DNA from: Camellia lanceoleosa
Taxonomy: Eukaryota > Streptophyta > Magnoliopsida > Ericales > Theaceae
DNA length: 64,000 nt
NCBI GenBank assembly: GCA_025200525.1
Contig: CM045763.1
Coordinates: 90,439,470-90,503,469 of the forward strand
Reading direction: 5' to 3'
Below are positions 22,897 to 34,799 of the stretch, piece after piece. Positions within the stretch are counted from its first letter, which is position 1, and the number at the start of each line of letters is the position of its first letter. The notes beneath the pieces are model-generated. The model made no database searches, was not told the DNA's origin, and was given only the letters and a program-made list of their open reading frames with translations. The position numbers were made by a program, and so were the translations under genes.

Positions 22897-24164
22897 TACA
22901 CATTTTGGGCATACAAAAATTCGTTGGAGTTAACTTTGTAGCCATAGCTAGTGTTCACTTTGTGGCCATAGCTAGTGTTCTGCAATAGAAGATCATGAAT
23001 TTAACTCTCTCTTTTCATTCTTGGTTATGTTTAGATCATAAATTTGATGGTAGAGAAAAAGAAAAATAGATAGAAAAAGTGAAAAAAAAAAAAAAAAGCC
23101 TTATATTTCATTATTTTGTTTCTCTTTGCAAATCTCTTCTTCAATTGATGATCAAAACGCAACCCTAATGAACCAAAAAGATTTTTAAGAAGTGTTTGGC
23201 TTATCTCATGTTTAAATATGAATTTGAGAATATCGTGAAACCTATCACGAGTTCCGTTTCTATGATCTAAGCTGTTCATTTTGTAAGGTCCTCCGTAATA
23301 TATTATCTATGAAAAAATTAAGTCGTTGCAATAATCATAATTTTTTTATTTAACGTGTTTGCTTTTAAAAAAAATGAATGACAATTATATTTTTGAAAGT
23401 AGACCATTTATTTTTCTAGAAATAAATATAATAAAATAAAAATGTTACAATTATTAAATCGATCAAATTTTTTTCCATGAATAATATACACAAAGAGTCT
23501 TACAAAATAAATAATTTAAATCATTTAAATAAAACTTGTAATAAGTCTCACAACCTTCTCAAATTCTCTCAAATTTAAAAGAAGCTGAATAAAATTAAGT
23601 CCAAGGTATCATTTTATATCTTGCCTTAGATTCCACTCAATTAGGGACCATGGGTTGTCTTGTATTACATGCTAATAGTTCTAAAATTGTCTCTTATGCT
23701 CAATCATACTATAGAACCTCGGACTATAAAATTTGGTAGGTTGGTTTCCTAGTATTTCTTTTTGCTTCACTCTTTTAACGTCATCATGAAAGAATGTAGC
23801 ATACTCAAATCTTTTTGCTTAATCATGTCAATTTACCCACTAACCTTGTTTATTTTTCTTTGGGACCCATTGGTCAACTTTCTTAGGCACTGTTCTTGTA
23901 CTAATTGTTAAAAATTACATGAAGAGTTGTGATAAATAAGATTGACAGTTGTCATAATTTATTATTCACAATAGCATTTATTTAGGTTCAATAAATTTTG
24001 AGTTAAATTATAATTAAAAATTATTTTTTTCATTTAATATTTTTTATATGTATATTTTTATCAGACTCTTTATTTTAAAATTTAATTTTATAAACTATTT
24101 ATTTTTATTATCTCCTAGATTATGCAAATAATTCTGTCCAAAATAGCTTCTAAAAGATTTTAGG
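22897..24164. other. AT-rich intergenic DNA
   Basis: No gene was identified. A direct 24-bp-type duplication (GTGGCCATAGCTAGTGTTC and variant) lies near 22935-22980. Confidence 0.4.
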
Positions 24165-24252
24165 AAAAGTTGTCATATTCCTAAATAATAATAATCATAA
24201 TAATGGTTAGAAAAGTTGCCATATTCCTAAATAATAATAATCATAATAATGG
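24165..24252. repeat. 46-bp tandem duplication
   Basis: AAAAGTTGTCATATTCCTAA starts at 24165 and recurs with one change at 24211. Both copies continue through the same (AATA)-rich text to AATGGT. Confidence 0.9.
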
Positions 24253-25769
24253 TGCACAGCCAATCATCCATCAGAATATTTGGCCAAATATCATGTAATA
24301 AATGATAAAATATTATATTTTATATTTAAAAATAAAAAAATAAAAACTGGTGTAGCGGCCAATTATCTGGCAGGATGTTCGACTAGATGACCAATAGGAA
24401 GTCCGGTCACTCTTAAGAATAAATGATAAATTATTGTATAACCTGTAAACAGTGCATCACTACATGTAGAGATTTACTGTAGCAATGTCAAATTTATGGG
24501 TGATTTGGAATGTTCTAAATAAGTGCACTTTTTTAATTTTTTATAAAAAAAAAATGTGTTGAAAAGTAGAGAAAATGAATAGAAAAGTAAAGAGAAGATA
24601 TTGATTAATATGACCTAAATAAGTGTATGTACGCAAAAAAGTGTACAAATACTTAATTTTGGTGTAGTGAGACTGATAGAGGAGTGATTTTGTACTTTGC
24701 TAAGCAAATTTTATCCTAAAGCCATAATAGCCAACCTGATGTGGATGCTCTTATTGTAATTTGAGTAAATTATACTAACTTTTCATAAGTTCTGCAATTT
24801 TAATAAAATTATGTTAAGCTTTTTTAAAGGATAAATTACTAATAGGTCTTAATAGTTGGATTTAATTCCCATCAAATCCTATTGTAAACAAGTCCTAATA
24901 AAATCGTCGCTAAAAATAATTTTTTGTAACAATTTTTTGCACATATCGCTAAAAATTGACAATAAGTGATTTTTTCTGTGACGAATTTTTCAAATTGTGG
25001 TAACTATTTTTTTAAACTGTCGCTAAAACTTATAATTAATGATGTTTTTGTAACAATTTTCAAACTGTCACTAAAAATTAACAATTGATGACGTTTTTCA
25101 ATAGTATTTACTAAAAAATGCCATTAATTATTATAGAACTTATTGAACAATAAGTCCATCTATTAGAACCTATACGTAAGGTTCTTTTTTAAAATTTTAA
25201 TTTATATAATATTTAATTATATTTTTATTAATAATTCATTAGTCATATAAACAAAATAAAAAAAATTCATCAAAAACAAATAAAAATCAATTTAAAAATA
25301 ATTTTTAAGAAATCAAACTAAACAAAGCCCTTTCAATATACATGGTCATCATTTTTTGCTCAAAACATGTCGGAAGCTTTTCAAAATCCAACCCATCCCT
25401 TCCCAACGTATGGGAAGCTTTTCAGAACAGCTTATTAGAAACTTGGGAGATTATTTCAATGCAATCCATCCTATTTTCGGCACCATTGAAAGATTTATCC
25501 CTCCAAAATTAAGAGTATAGATCGAATCTTGTGATCTATCTTCAAACAATTTGATATATCCTCTAGCAATGAGAACAAAAGAGAATGAGTTGGTTGTCAT
25601 CTATGCCTCTTTCACGCTGTGTTTGGTTAGAAAATTTAGAAAGAGATTTAGAAAAGAAAAGAGAAAAAATGTGTGAAATTAAGTAAAATATAAGTATTTT
25701 TTATTCACATTTTACTTGTATTTTTCATTTTCCATTTCTCTTTTTAAATCCATTATCAAATCCCCTAAG
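24253..25769. other. Intergenic with CACTA-like subterminal words and a MITE
   Basis: At 24900-25110 the words TCGCTAAAA, TGTAACAATTTT and GTGACGA recur every 40-60 bp, similar to subterminal repeats of CACTA-type elements; no termini were found. At about 25617-25780 the ends GCTGTGTTTGGTTAG and AAGCAAATACAG suggest a MITE of about 165 bp. No gene was seen. Confidence 0.35.
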
Positions 25770-26142
25770 CAAATACAGTATTAGAGTTTTAAATAATTAT
25801 GCAGTACAAGTCTCCCTCCGATCGTGACAATTTTTGATTGGCTGAATTCTTAAAAGCCATTTTAATTTTTTTTCACATTTTGTCTAGTAACTGTAATTGA
25901 TAATTGTCACGGTTAAAAATTAATATTAATAAAATGAATCACATTTATTTTAAAACACAAAGTATGTGATACGAACCAAATACAGTATTAGAATTTTAAG
26001 TAATTGTGCAGTACAAGTCTCCCTCCGATCATGACAATTTTTGATTGGCTAAATTCTTAAAAGTCATTTTAATTTTTTTTCACGGTTAAAAATTATTATT
26101 TATAAGATGAATTATATTTATTTTAAAACACAAAATATGTGA
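25770..26142. repeat. Tandem duplication, period 207 bp
   Basis: The text starting CAAATACAGTATTAGA at 25770 recurs at 25977, including AAGTCTCCCTCCGATC. The second copy is shorter by internal deletion (about 166 bp). Confidence 0.85.
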
Positions 26143-26590
26143 TCTCATCGTACAACAATTGATGTCATATTAACTTAATTGTTTACATTATTAACCTACT
26201 TAATATATCTTATAAAATTAATTATTCAAATCATTAAAACAAACCCTAAAATAGAATCACCAAATCCAACCACACCACTTCAATTTGTGCCTAGCTGGGG
26301 CGAATCAATTTCCTTGTATATATATCTAGATATCTCTTTCTTTCTTTCTTTTTTTATTCAATATATCTAGATATACATAGATATTCTATATGAACACATG
26401 AATAGTTTGAACCCTCTTTTTGATTTTTATTCTTTTATTTTGTTTTAGAGGGGTGAATATTTTGAACTTTATTAATAAACAAACTACACAAAATCTTTGC
26501 TGACTACTTCTCAAACCCCCAAAAAGTCTCCAAGACCCTAACCATCAAGATCTTTTTTTTTTAACCTAACCATGATTACTTCTAACTCTA
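26143..26590. other. Upstream region of the bHLH gene
   Basis: AT-rich sequence with TATAT and TTTC runs; no firm promoter element was chosen. Confidence 0.35.
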
Positions 26591-27187
26591 AACCCACTTA
26601 CACAGTTTCCACGTGCAGTTAGGATTTAGAGAGCAACCCCTCCTCTCTTTCTCTCTCTCTCCTCTCTCTAAACCTCATTTCGCTCGAAACAGAAAAGCTC
26701 CTGTTTTTGTTTCTCAAACTACCCATAGTTTGTTTTCCGGAAAATTACTTCACCATTAAATTGTCACTTTCCGGGAATATTTTCTGTACCAAGAAGTTGT
26801 TACCTTGCTCCTCAACCGCCAATACCGGTGTGTACGCTCTACCATTTCTGCGTTTTCCATATCCATTAATACATTTATTTCAGATTATTTTCATTTGGGT
26901 TTTCGTTCTTAGTAGCTGTTAACTTAGATTCAGAGCTCGTGAGATCTGAAAAACAGAGCTATGAACCACAAGGTACTGAAAATGAAGATGTATTTTGACT
27001 TTTTTGTTCATAAGTTGTACAGTTTCAGATTTGAATTTGTGGGGAAAAAATATTGTTCCTATAGTTGTTTTGGACATTGATTTCAACTAGGTATTGATAT
27101 AAAGTGTTTTTGGCTTGTGGGTTGTTGTTTTTGTTAGTTTGGGCATAGATTTCAACTGGGTAATTGTTGTGGTTTTGGTGGTTAGAG
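26591..27187 (+). promoter_or_regulatory. 5' UTR of the bHLH gene with probable intron
   Basis: A CT-rich leader (26640-26670) is typical of plant 5' UTRs. ACCACAAG followed by GTACTG near 26972 is a possible donor, and GTGGTTAG at 27185 directly before AGATG a possible acceptor, with T-rich text between. This suggests a roughly 210-nt leader intron just before the start codon. It is inferred from consensus only. Confidence 0.45.
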
Positions 27188-28977
27188 ATGAAACTAGAGG
27201 TGGGTATGGGGGGTTTGGTTTGGAGTGATGATGATAGAGCTATGGTGGCTGCTGTTTTGGGCACTAAGGCTTTCGATTACTTGATGTCGAGCTCCGTCTC
27301 GGCCGAATGCTCGTTGATGGCGGTGGGGAGTGATGAGAATTTGCAGAACAAGCTTTCCAATCTGGTGGATCTCCCAAGCGCCTATTTTAGTTGGAACTAC
27401 GCGATTTTCTGGCAAATTTCGCGGTCCAAAGCCGGTGATTTGGTTTTAGGATGGGGGGATGGATCTTGTAGGGAGCCAAAAGAAGGGGAGGAATCTGAAG
27501 TTACCCGATTTCTCAATTTTCGGCTTGAGGACGAGACCCAACAGAGGATGAGGAAGAGGGTACTTCAGAAACTTCATACATTGTTTGGGGGATTGGATGA
27601 GGATAGTTATGCATTTGGATTGGACAGAGTGACTGATACCGAAATGTTCTTTCTAGCATCGATGTATTTTTCATTCCCTCGCGGGGAAGGTGGTCCGGGG
27701 AAATGTTTTGTGTCCGGGAAGCACGTTTGGCTCTCGGACGTGTTGAAATTGTCATCTGAATATTGTGTTAGATCGTTCCTTGCAAAGTCTGCTGCTATCC
27801 GAACCATTGTTTTGATTCCAACTGAATTTGGGGTAGTTGAATTAGGTTCAGTGAGATCCATACCCGAAAGCTTAGAGTTGGTGCTGTCAGTAAGATCATC
27901 TTTTTCATCAACTGTCAAGGCCAACCCAATGGCAGTCGTTCCAGTTCCAGTTGTGAGCGAGAAGAAAGGTGAACATGCCCATTTTTCCAATTTAGGTGTT
28001 GGAGAGCGACCAAATGGGATTGCAAAGATTTTTGGGCAGAATTTGAACTCAGGTCGTTCCCAAACTAGGGAAAAACTTGCTTTTAGAAAGGGTGAGGAGA
28101 GGCCACAGGAAGCATACACAAATGGGAATCGGCTTCCATTCCCAAACACTCGAAGTGGACTTCATGATCCGGGTTGGACACAATTCCATAGTGTGAAGCC
28201 GGCAAACAATCTGCACGAGCTCGTCAATGGTGTTAGGGATGAGTTTCAGCTTAACCATTACCAGCCTCAAAAGGCAGCACGGATGCAAATTGATTTTACA
28301 GGAGGCACCACTTCAAGGCCTTGTGTGATTTCTGGTCCAGTTAGTGTTGAGTCCGAGCATTCAGATATTGAGGCTTCTGTCAAGGACGAGCTGGCAGTCC
28401 TGGCTCACGAAAAAAAGCCTCGGAAACGGGGACGAAAACCCGCAAATGGAAGAGAAGAACCGCTAAATCACGTGGAGGCAGAGAGGCAGCGGCGAGAGAA
28501 GCTGAACCAAAGGTTCTATGCATTGCGAGCAGTTGTACCCAATATCTCAAAGATGGACAAAGCCTCACTGTTAGGAGACGCCATAGCTTACATCACTGAG
28601 CTTGAGAAGAAGCTCAAGGTCATGGAATCAGAGATGGAAAATCTGGGGAAACCATCAAGAGAATCACTGGATTTGGAAGCCAACCCAAATTCAGAAAATC
28701 AAAACAAAGCTCATAACATCGAATCCAAGCTACTCACGATGAAGTTGTTGTAAGAGTTAGCTGCCCTTTGGATACCCACCCGGTTTCAAGGGTCATCCAA
28801 GCATTTGAAGAAGCGAAAATCACTGTTGTCGAGTCAAAAGTTGCCACAGGGAATGACACTGTGTTTCATACATTTGTGATAAAGTCTCAAGGATCCGAAC
28901 AGATCACGAAGGAAAGTTTGGTTGCAGCATTTTCTCGCGAATCAAACAACTTGCAGCCTCTATCATCTGTTGGGTAA
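27188..28977 (+). CDS. JAM-type bHLH transcription factor (bHLH13-like), frameshifted near the C-terminus
   Basis: The first ATG is at 27188 ([12 protein letters not shown]). The open frame runs 521 codons to a TAA at 28751. Residues about 40-220 form the bHLH-MYC_N domain, with [20 protein letters not shown], the [12 protein letters not shown] block and [10 protein letters not shown]. Residues about 427-476 form the bHLH, with the His-Glu-Arg DNA contacts in [11 protein letters not shown] that select G-box/E-box sites. Plants use JAM proteins (bHLH3/13/17 clade) as repressors that compete with MYC2 in jasmonate responses and are bound by JAZ proteins. The family continues after the bHLH with an ACT-like C-terminal domain. 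Here that domain is in another frame: 28733-28974 reads DEVVVRVSC onward to a stop at 28975. One lost base near 28721 would explain it. The frame before and after is well preserved, so this is either a recent mutation or a sequence error. If real, it makes a protein that ends after the bHLH. Confidence 0.88.
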
Positions 28978-29537
28978 TATCAGAATCAATCTTTAACATA
29001 GTTTCTAGGAGAAATTTGTTTTGATACACAGCAGTTTCAGCTAGAAGTAGAAAAAATAACTACCTATTGAAGTAGGACTCAATTTTTGTGTTTTTGTTTA
29101 TAGTTATACATATTCTGTTATAGGTACTTTTGCAAGATTAAATTATTAAATTTTATAATTTCAAAACCAACTCTACTATTTTTTCTTGTTTGAAAAGCTG
29201 ATTTTATGCTTTTTGAATTGTTTGTCTGAACTTTTTGAAGGAAGTTTTGGTTACTTGGATTTTAAAATTATTCAGTTATTTTGGAGCACCGATTTGCATC
29301 TAAGTTGTTAAATTTGGATCATCAATTGCTTAAACTATTAAGAATTGGGTCAAATCGATCAAATGAACAAGACTTGAACAGCAGACCTCTTCATAGGCAT
29401 AGAACCCAAAATTAATTGCCAATAAGTGAAAATACTTTTAAGCTATATGAATCAAGAGTGATTTATTGTAATGATACAAGTCTCTTATACTCTTTTGTAT
29501 ATGCAGTCTTATAACACGTGATATAGAGATGAACTAA
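28978..29537. other. 3' flank of the bHLH gene
   Basis: Probably the 3' UTR and flank; AT-rich, with AATTAAATT-like words near 29140. No gene was seen. Confidence 0.4.
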
Positions 29538-29719
29538 GGCCAAGTTTGGCATCTTCAAAATAATTCAAAAAATCAAAAAGTCACTATCTTATTTAAGTCA
29601 CATCATCTTATTTAAGTCACATCACCTCTCTAACACATCACTTCAAACCCAAGTCAAATCCAACTCATATTTCATAAAAAGTCAAAAAATGTACTTATTT
29701 AGTCTTTCTAAATTTGGCC
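29538..29719. mobile_element. Tourist-like MITE, same family as 22698-22880
   Basis: TAA is on both sides; it starts GGCCAAGTTTGGCAT and ends AAATTTGGCC; 182 bp. It shares the text ATCTTATTTAAGTCACATCA with the element in the copia-2 LTR. Confidence 0.8.
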
Positions 29720-29982
29720 TAAATAATAAAAACAGATCCAAGATAGAGAGACTCAATGAGTAAGATAACCTAAGATCTAACTCTAGGTTCATAAAAAAAA
29801 ATATAATAACACATCACTTCAAACTCCACTCAAATCCAATTCATATTTCATAAAAAGTCAAAAAATGTACTTATTTAGTTTTCCCAAACTTGACCTAAAT
29901 AATAAAAACAGATCCAAGATAGAGAGACTCAATGAGTAAGATAACCTAAGATCCAACTCTAGGTTCATAAAAAAAAATATAA
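29631..29982. repeat. 176-bp tandem duplication spanning the MITE end
   Basis: The segment starting TAACACATCACTTCAAAC at 29631 recurs at 29807. It includes the MITE's right end and the flank GATCCAAGATAGAGAGACTC, so the duplication came after the MITE insertion. Confidence 0.9.
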
Positions 29983-30375
29983 TGATATGAGATAGAATTA
30001 AACTCAATCTTCATTGGTGAAGAGCTAAAATAATTTGGTTTTTTGGCTTTTTATCCATTTTAGTCTCGTTTGGTTTTTGTTTTTGGCTTTTTTTATTTTT
30101 GTGAGAGAAAAAATATAATGATTATGGTTTGGATGTGACATTTTATCTTATTAACTTATGTAATTAATTTTTAATTTTTTTATTTTTTTAACTGAAAAGC
30201 CAAAACCAAACCTAGCTTCAGTTACATTAGAGTCTACATATTAAACTTGCTATGTATGAATGAATTTTTTTGTTTTTTTTTTTTTGGGGAAAAGTGTTTT
30301 CCAAATTCAAATGTTCCCATTACCTAAAAGTGACAAATACGCGTAAACAAAATATGTAATACATTTCAAGATTCG
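29983..30375. other. Intergenic, possible MITE
   Basis: Text near 30052-30222 has weak inverted ends (TCTCGTTTGGTTTTTG and CAAAACCAAACCTAG), suggesting another small MITE. No gene was seen. Confidence 0.35.
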
Positions 30376-30962
30376 TGGAAGACAAATTTGTGGGTGAATA
30401 GAAAACGACGGGAAACAATAAAACATTTCAAAACATGTGGAATCAAACATTTCTTGTTACACATTATAAATGTTTGAATTTTATATTCTTCTATATTTTT
30501 TTTTTCTCTACCAAATTTCTTTGTGCTTATGTCTTGTTAGACCTCATTCTCATTTAATTATTACATTACTTTCTGCCTCATTTATTGTCAACTTTTTTTT
30601 TTTTTTTTTTGGGTGTCGTACCTACCAATCATGTGTTTTTAGGTGGAGGAAATGGAAATTGAACCCTTAAAATTGCAAAAAAAAAAAATAATTAAATAAT
30701 TAAATAACAATTACATTGTGTACACATTGTAAAAGTAACTGGTATTAGAGTTTTAAAATGAATCAAATTATTAAAACTCGACTTACATTAATACAATTTA
30801 AACTCAAAAAAATTAAAACTTGACTTTCATTAATACGTTTCAAGTCAATCTTGATATTATTGGACTGTATTATAAAAAATCAAATTTCTTAAATTTGACT
30901 CATTATTAACTCAATTAAAGTTTATTGAGATCGAATCAAAAGATAAATAATCAAACTTGAAC

Positions 30963-31480
30963 AGACTTTTTTAGTAATTTTTTAACTTTTTAGCTAAAAT
31001 GTGATGTAAAAAAAAGGGTAAACTACCAATAGGTCCTACTTTGGAGACTTATTACCCAATAGATCCTACTTTGGAGACTTATTACCCATATAGTCCTATT
31101 GATAAATTTATTAAGTGATAAAGATAAATTTATCAGTCTTTTATTTTTATGAATAAATTTATAGTGATAAATTTATCAGTCTCTTTGTTTTTATGAATAA
31201 ATTTTTAGTGATAAATTTATCACTCTCTTATTTTTATAGTGTTAAATTTATTAGTTAGGACCTGTAGGTAAATAAGTCTAGTTAATAGGACTAATTGGTA
31301 AGTACCCCTAAAAAAAACTAGTATGTTTGGAATGATTTTTTGACTTTTTACGAAAAGATGTGTAAAAAGTAGAGAGAAAATAGAATCTTCGACTTTTTAG
31401 TATGAATTGTTGGCTTTTTATTTTTTTTAATAACTTTTTAACTTTTTAGCTAAAAGAGACACTTGCCAAACGAAACACAA
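30963..31480. mobile_element. Tourist-related MITE with another MITE inside
   Basis: Copy 2 of the duplication lacks this block (empty site near 39796). The outer parts (30963-31013 and 31310-31480) share GACTTTTTAGC and AAAAAGTAGAGAGAAAA with the 33359 family. A second element sits at 31014-31309. Confidence 0.7.
31014..31309. mobile_element. Nested MITE with internal tandem repeats
   Basis: The ends AGGGTAAACTACCAATAGG and CTAATTGGTAAGTACCCCT are near-complements, flanked by A-runs. Inside, GATAAATTTATCA plus a TTTTTATGAATAAATTT linker recurs about three times with a period near 55 bp. Confidence 0.65.
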
Positions 31481-31757
31481 TTTAAAATTCACTATAACTA
31501 ATAAGTCAAACATGTGGAATGAAGCATTTCTTGTTCCACATTATAAATGTTTGAATTATATTCTTCTATGAATTTTCTTCCCTTTAATTTTCTCAGTACT
31601 CATTAAGGTGTCTTGTTAAACTTATTCTCATTTAATTATTACATTTATTTTCTCCATATGTCTGGGTGACTAATTTTTTTCTTTTTTTTGGTCTCCTACC
31701 TACCAACATGCTTTTCAATGACAAAATGGTTATTTGAAACCATCCCTTTCGAAAATT

Positions 31758-32002
31758 AGGATTAATTATATCAAACTTCTTTAACTATTAGTGAATATTA
31801 ATTTACCCTCTTATTTATAAATTTATATATTTTGACCCATCAACTATAAAAATTTATCAAATTTACCCCCTGTAGCTCCTTCCAAAAGAGGTGTATTTGT
31901 ACAGCTTTTATAATTGAAGAAGTCAATATGTAACAAGTTCATAAATGAGAAAGAGGTAAAATAATATTTGCTAATAATTGAGGATCTTGGTGTAATTAAC
32001 CT
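31758..32002. mobile_element. Foldback MITE (copy 1)
   Basis: About 60 bp at the left end, from AGGATTAATTATATC, pairs imperfectly with the right end ending GTGTAATTAACCT. It is also present at 40127-40370, so it predates the duplication. The minus-strand open frame here is a shadow. Confidence 0.7.
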
Positions 32003-32650
32003 CAAAAATGATTCACAATGTATCATGATAACATTCCCAAGCAATTTGTACCACCAATTGGTGTGAATCCCGCATGAAACTCGCACACAAATAGATAGTA
32101 AAGATTATTTTGTGACATAACAATGCCATTGCCACAAGGGACAAAGAAAAATTAATCCCAGTAATACTAAAGACAAAAAATTCAAAAAAAAATATCTATA
32201 TATATATTAGGAAAAGAAGTATGTAAATCTAAAAGCATACCCATGTTTACAATTCAAGTAATAATATTGAACAATCAAAATGTTACTTCACAACTTATTG
32301 CTCAAATCAAATTAATGGTAGATGAGATCGACCCGAAGTATTGATTATCTATCCCACTCTCTGTTCCATCTTTATCCTATACTTATCTTATATTAGCACA
32401 TCACCGAAATCAATAATTAAAAAAATATGAGATAGAATATGATATAAGAAATGGGACAAATAATCTTATGCTGAGATAACAATACATACGACCCGTCATA
32501 CAAAGTAATATGTCAAACTTTTTACCAGACTTTATAGAATATACTTTTCATGTTTCAGAAATCCCAATCAAGTATGGAATTGGGTCTTGATGTATGAATC
32601 CACTTCAACTTTGCATAACTTGATTGTACATTAAGGAAAAGAGAGATATT

Positions 32651-33001
32651 CATTTGTTTGGGTGAAAAATATTTTTAAATTATTTTTCTATATTTAGTAG
32701 TGGTAGTGGTGAAATAAACGTAGAGGTGGAGGCAATAACATCGTGGTAATGCGGCAGTGACGGTGGTATAGTGGCCGTGGTTATGGTGGTGTGGTGGTAG
32801 AAGTGAGAGTGGTGGTGGTAGTGAGATAAGACTAATAAAATTTTAGTCTGAAAAATGTTTTCTTTCTTTTAAAAGTGGAAAACATTTTCTACCCATATAG
32901 GTTTATTTTCTGTTAACTATAGAAAATGTTTCCGTTAACTTTTGTTTTCCATTATACCAAATACAAAAAATACATAAAATATTTTTCATCCAAACAAATA
33001 G
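32651..33001. mobile_element. MITE with GGT-rich core (copy 1)
   Basis: The ends CATTTGTTTGGGTGAAAAAT and ATTTTTCATCCAAACAAATAG are near-complements. The core (about 32697-32825) is a purine/GGT-rich run such as GTGGTGGTAGTG. A related copy lies at 41262-41652. Confidence 0.75.
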
Positions 33002-33358
33002 AACTTAAGAGCTTCTCTCTCTCTTTTTTTTTTTTTTAATGACTTTACTCCGTGCAAATCTAAAATCCAAACACATTATTGGGTTCATCAAAGAAAATGA
33101 ATAATGTATTTCGGAACATTTCATTGTTTTCATTTAGGAGGTCACTCAACAATGTAAACTAAAATGAAAAAAAAAAAAATATCATGAAAATGAAACAAAA
33201 TGTTAATTTTAATCCGCGTCTCCTGTAATTTTACTTTATTTTCTTTCTCTCCATTTTCTTAGCAACCAAACAGGCCTCACTTAGATGAACATGAAAAGGC
33301 AAGGAAGACAGAAATGAGAATATATTCTGTTTTCAAATTCCAGGACAATTTTGCTTTA

Positions 33359-33587
33359 GGCCTCGTTTGGGAACAGGCTAATTTAGTAACTTTTTGGCTA
33401 ATTGGCTAAAAAGGTTAGTAAGAAAAACCTGTATGTTTGGGCCAACTTTTTGGCTAATTACGAAACGACGTGCAAAAAGTAGAGAGAAAAGGGAATCTTT
33501 GACTTTTTGGTATGGGTTGTTGGCTTTTTGGCTAAAAAAGTAACTTTTTGGCTAATTGGCTATTTTAGCCTCTTGCCAAACGAGGCC
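33359..33587. mobile_element. Tourist-like MITE, TTA duplication
   Basis: GGCCTCGTTTGGG at the left and CCAAACGAGGCC at the right, with TTA on both sides. The 229-bp element is absent from copy 2, where CTTTAGTATAG is the empty site. The same family lies in reverse at 37732-37959. Confidence 0.92.
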
Positions 33588-34261
33588 TTAGTATAGCTTT
33601 TATATACCTATAAAACGGATTGAGGTACAATGACATTGGCAAAATAAATAAATAAATAAATAACAAGGAAAAGGAAAAGGATGATACCCAAGTGTTATTT
33701 GGCAGATTAAAAAAGAACCCCATATGAGGGTCGTGTACTCAAGATAGTTTGGTGTAGCTCTCATAATTGTTTATAATTTCATTTTTTTTTAATTTGAATT
33801 TGTATTAAATTGTTTGATATAATTTTAAGCATAAATAATTTAAAGGGTTGTTTTGAGAATTATCTTTTTTAGTAATTTTTAAATTTTCTATGAAAAAACG
33901 AACAAAAACGTAAAGAGAATAGTTGACTTTTTATAGTAATTGTTTGGCTAAAATGCCGCTTTTCCAAAATAGGCCCTAAGTTTTAAAAAAATCTGACCAT
34001 GTGAAAGTTGAGAAAAATATACTTTTAACTTTTGTTTTTAATTATCAACTTTCAAATTACAAATTGCACCAAACAAACTCATTGTGCCAATAAGAACATC
34101 TCCAACAAGGAAAATTAATTATTAGATAGAATTGAAATAACCATGTGACATTATATACATAATACTCCTATAAATAAAGAATCGCAAAACATTATATACA
34201 TAATACTCCTATAAATAAAGAATCGCAAAACAAACTAAAGGCATCTTCAATCTTTCATTTG

Positions 34262-34357
34262 AAAAAAAATGACTCCCTTGATTTAATGACCATTTGATAA
34301 AAGGATTTGAGATGATTTCATCAAATGGTCATCAAATCAAGGGAGTCATTTTTTTTA
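34262..34357. repeat. Short hairpin repeat
   Basis: AAAATGACTCCCTTGATTTA near 34265 pairs with TCAAATCAAGGGAGTCATTTT near 34335-34355 over about 37 bp, with a loop around 34300-34320. The same hairpin stands in copy 2 near 42653-42750. Confidence 0.85.
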
Positions 34358-34360
34358 AGA

Positions 34361-34592
34361 CTTTTCTTAAGTGTGCAACCCACTTATGGTTGCACACCAT
34401 ATGCAACCTCACAAAAGGTATAAGTGTAAGTATAAGGTGTAAATGTAAAGTGTAAGTGTAAGGTGTAAGGTATAAGTGGGTTGTACACCATATGCAACCT
34501 AAAAAAATGTGTAAGTATAAGGTGTAATTTTAAGTATAAGGTATAAGTGTAAGGTGTAAGGTGTAAGTTGTACACCATAACAAGACCCTTTT
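34361..34592. repeat. Insertion of degenerate GTAAGGTGTAAGT repeats, copy 1 only
   Basis: Copy 2 joins the flanks directly. The block consists of GTAAGTATAAGGTGTAA-like words, and GTACACCATA/GCACACCATA appears three times. No clear ends; possibly a small element expanded by slippage. Confidence 0.6.
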
Positions 34593-34799
34593 TTTTAAAT
34601 CAAATTGAGAATTCATCAAATTTGAATTTGATACAAAAATATATATATATATATATATAAAAAAAAATTTAAAAAAAAAAAAAAAAGATGAAGTATTAGA
34701 GATGATTTTTTTTCATCAAATTTGATAAAAAGATAAATTTGGGATAAGAAGATAATTTTTTTTAAAAATTTGATAAAATAATTAGAGTAATTCAATATC

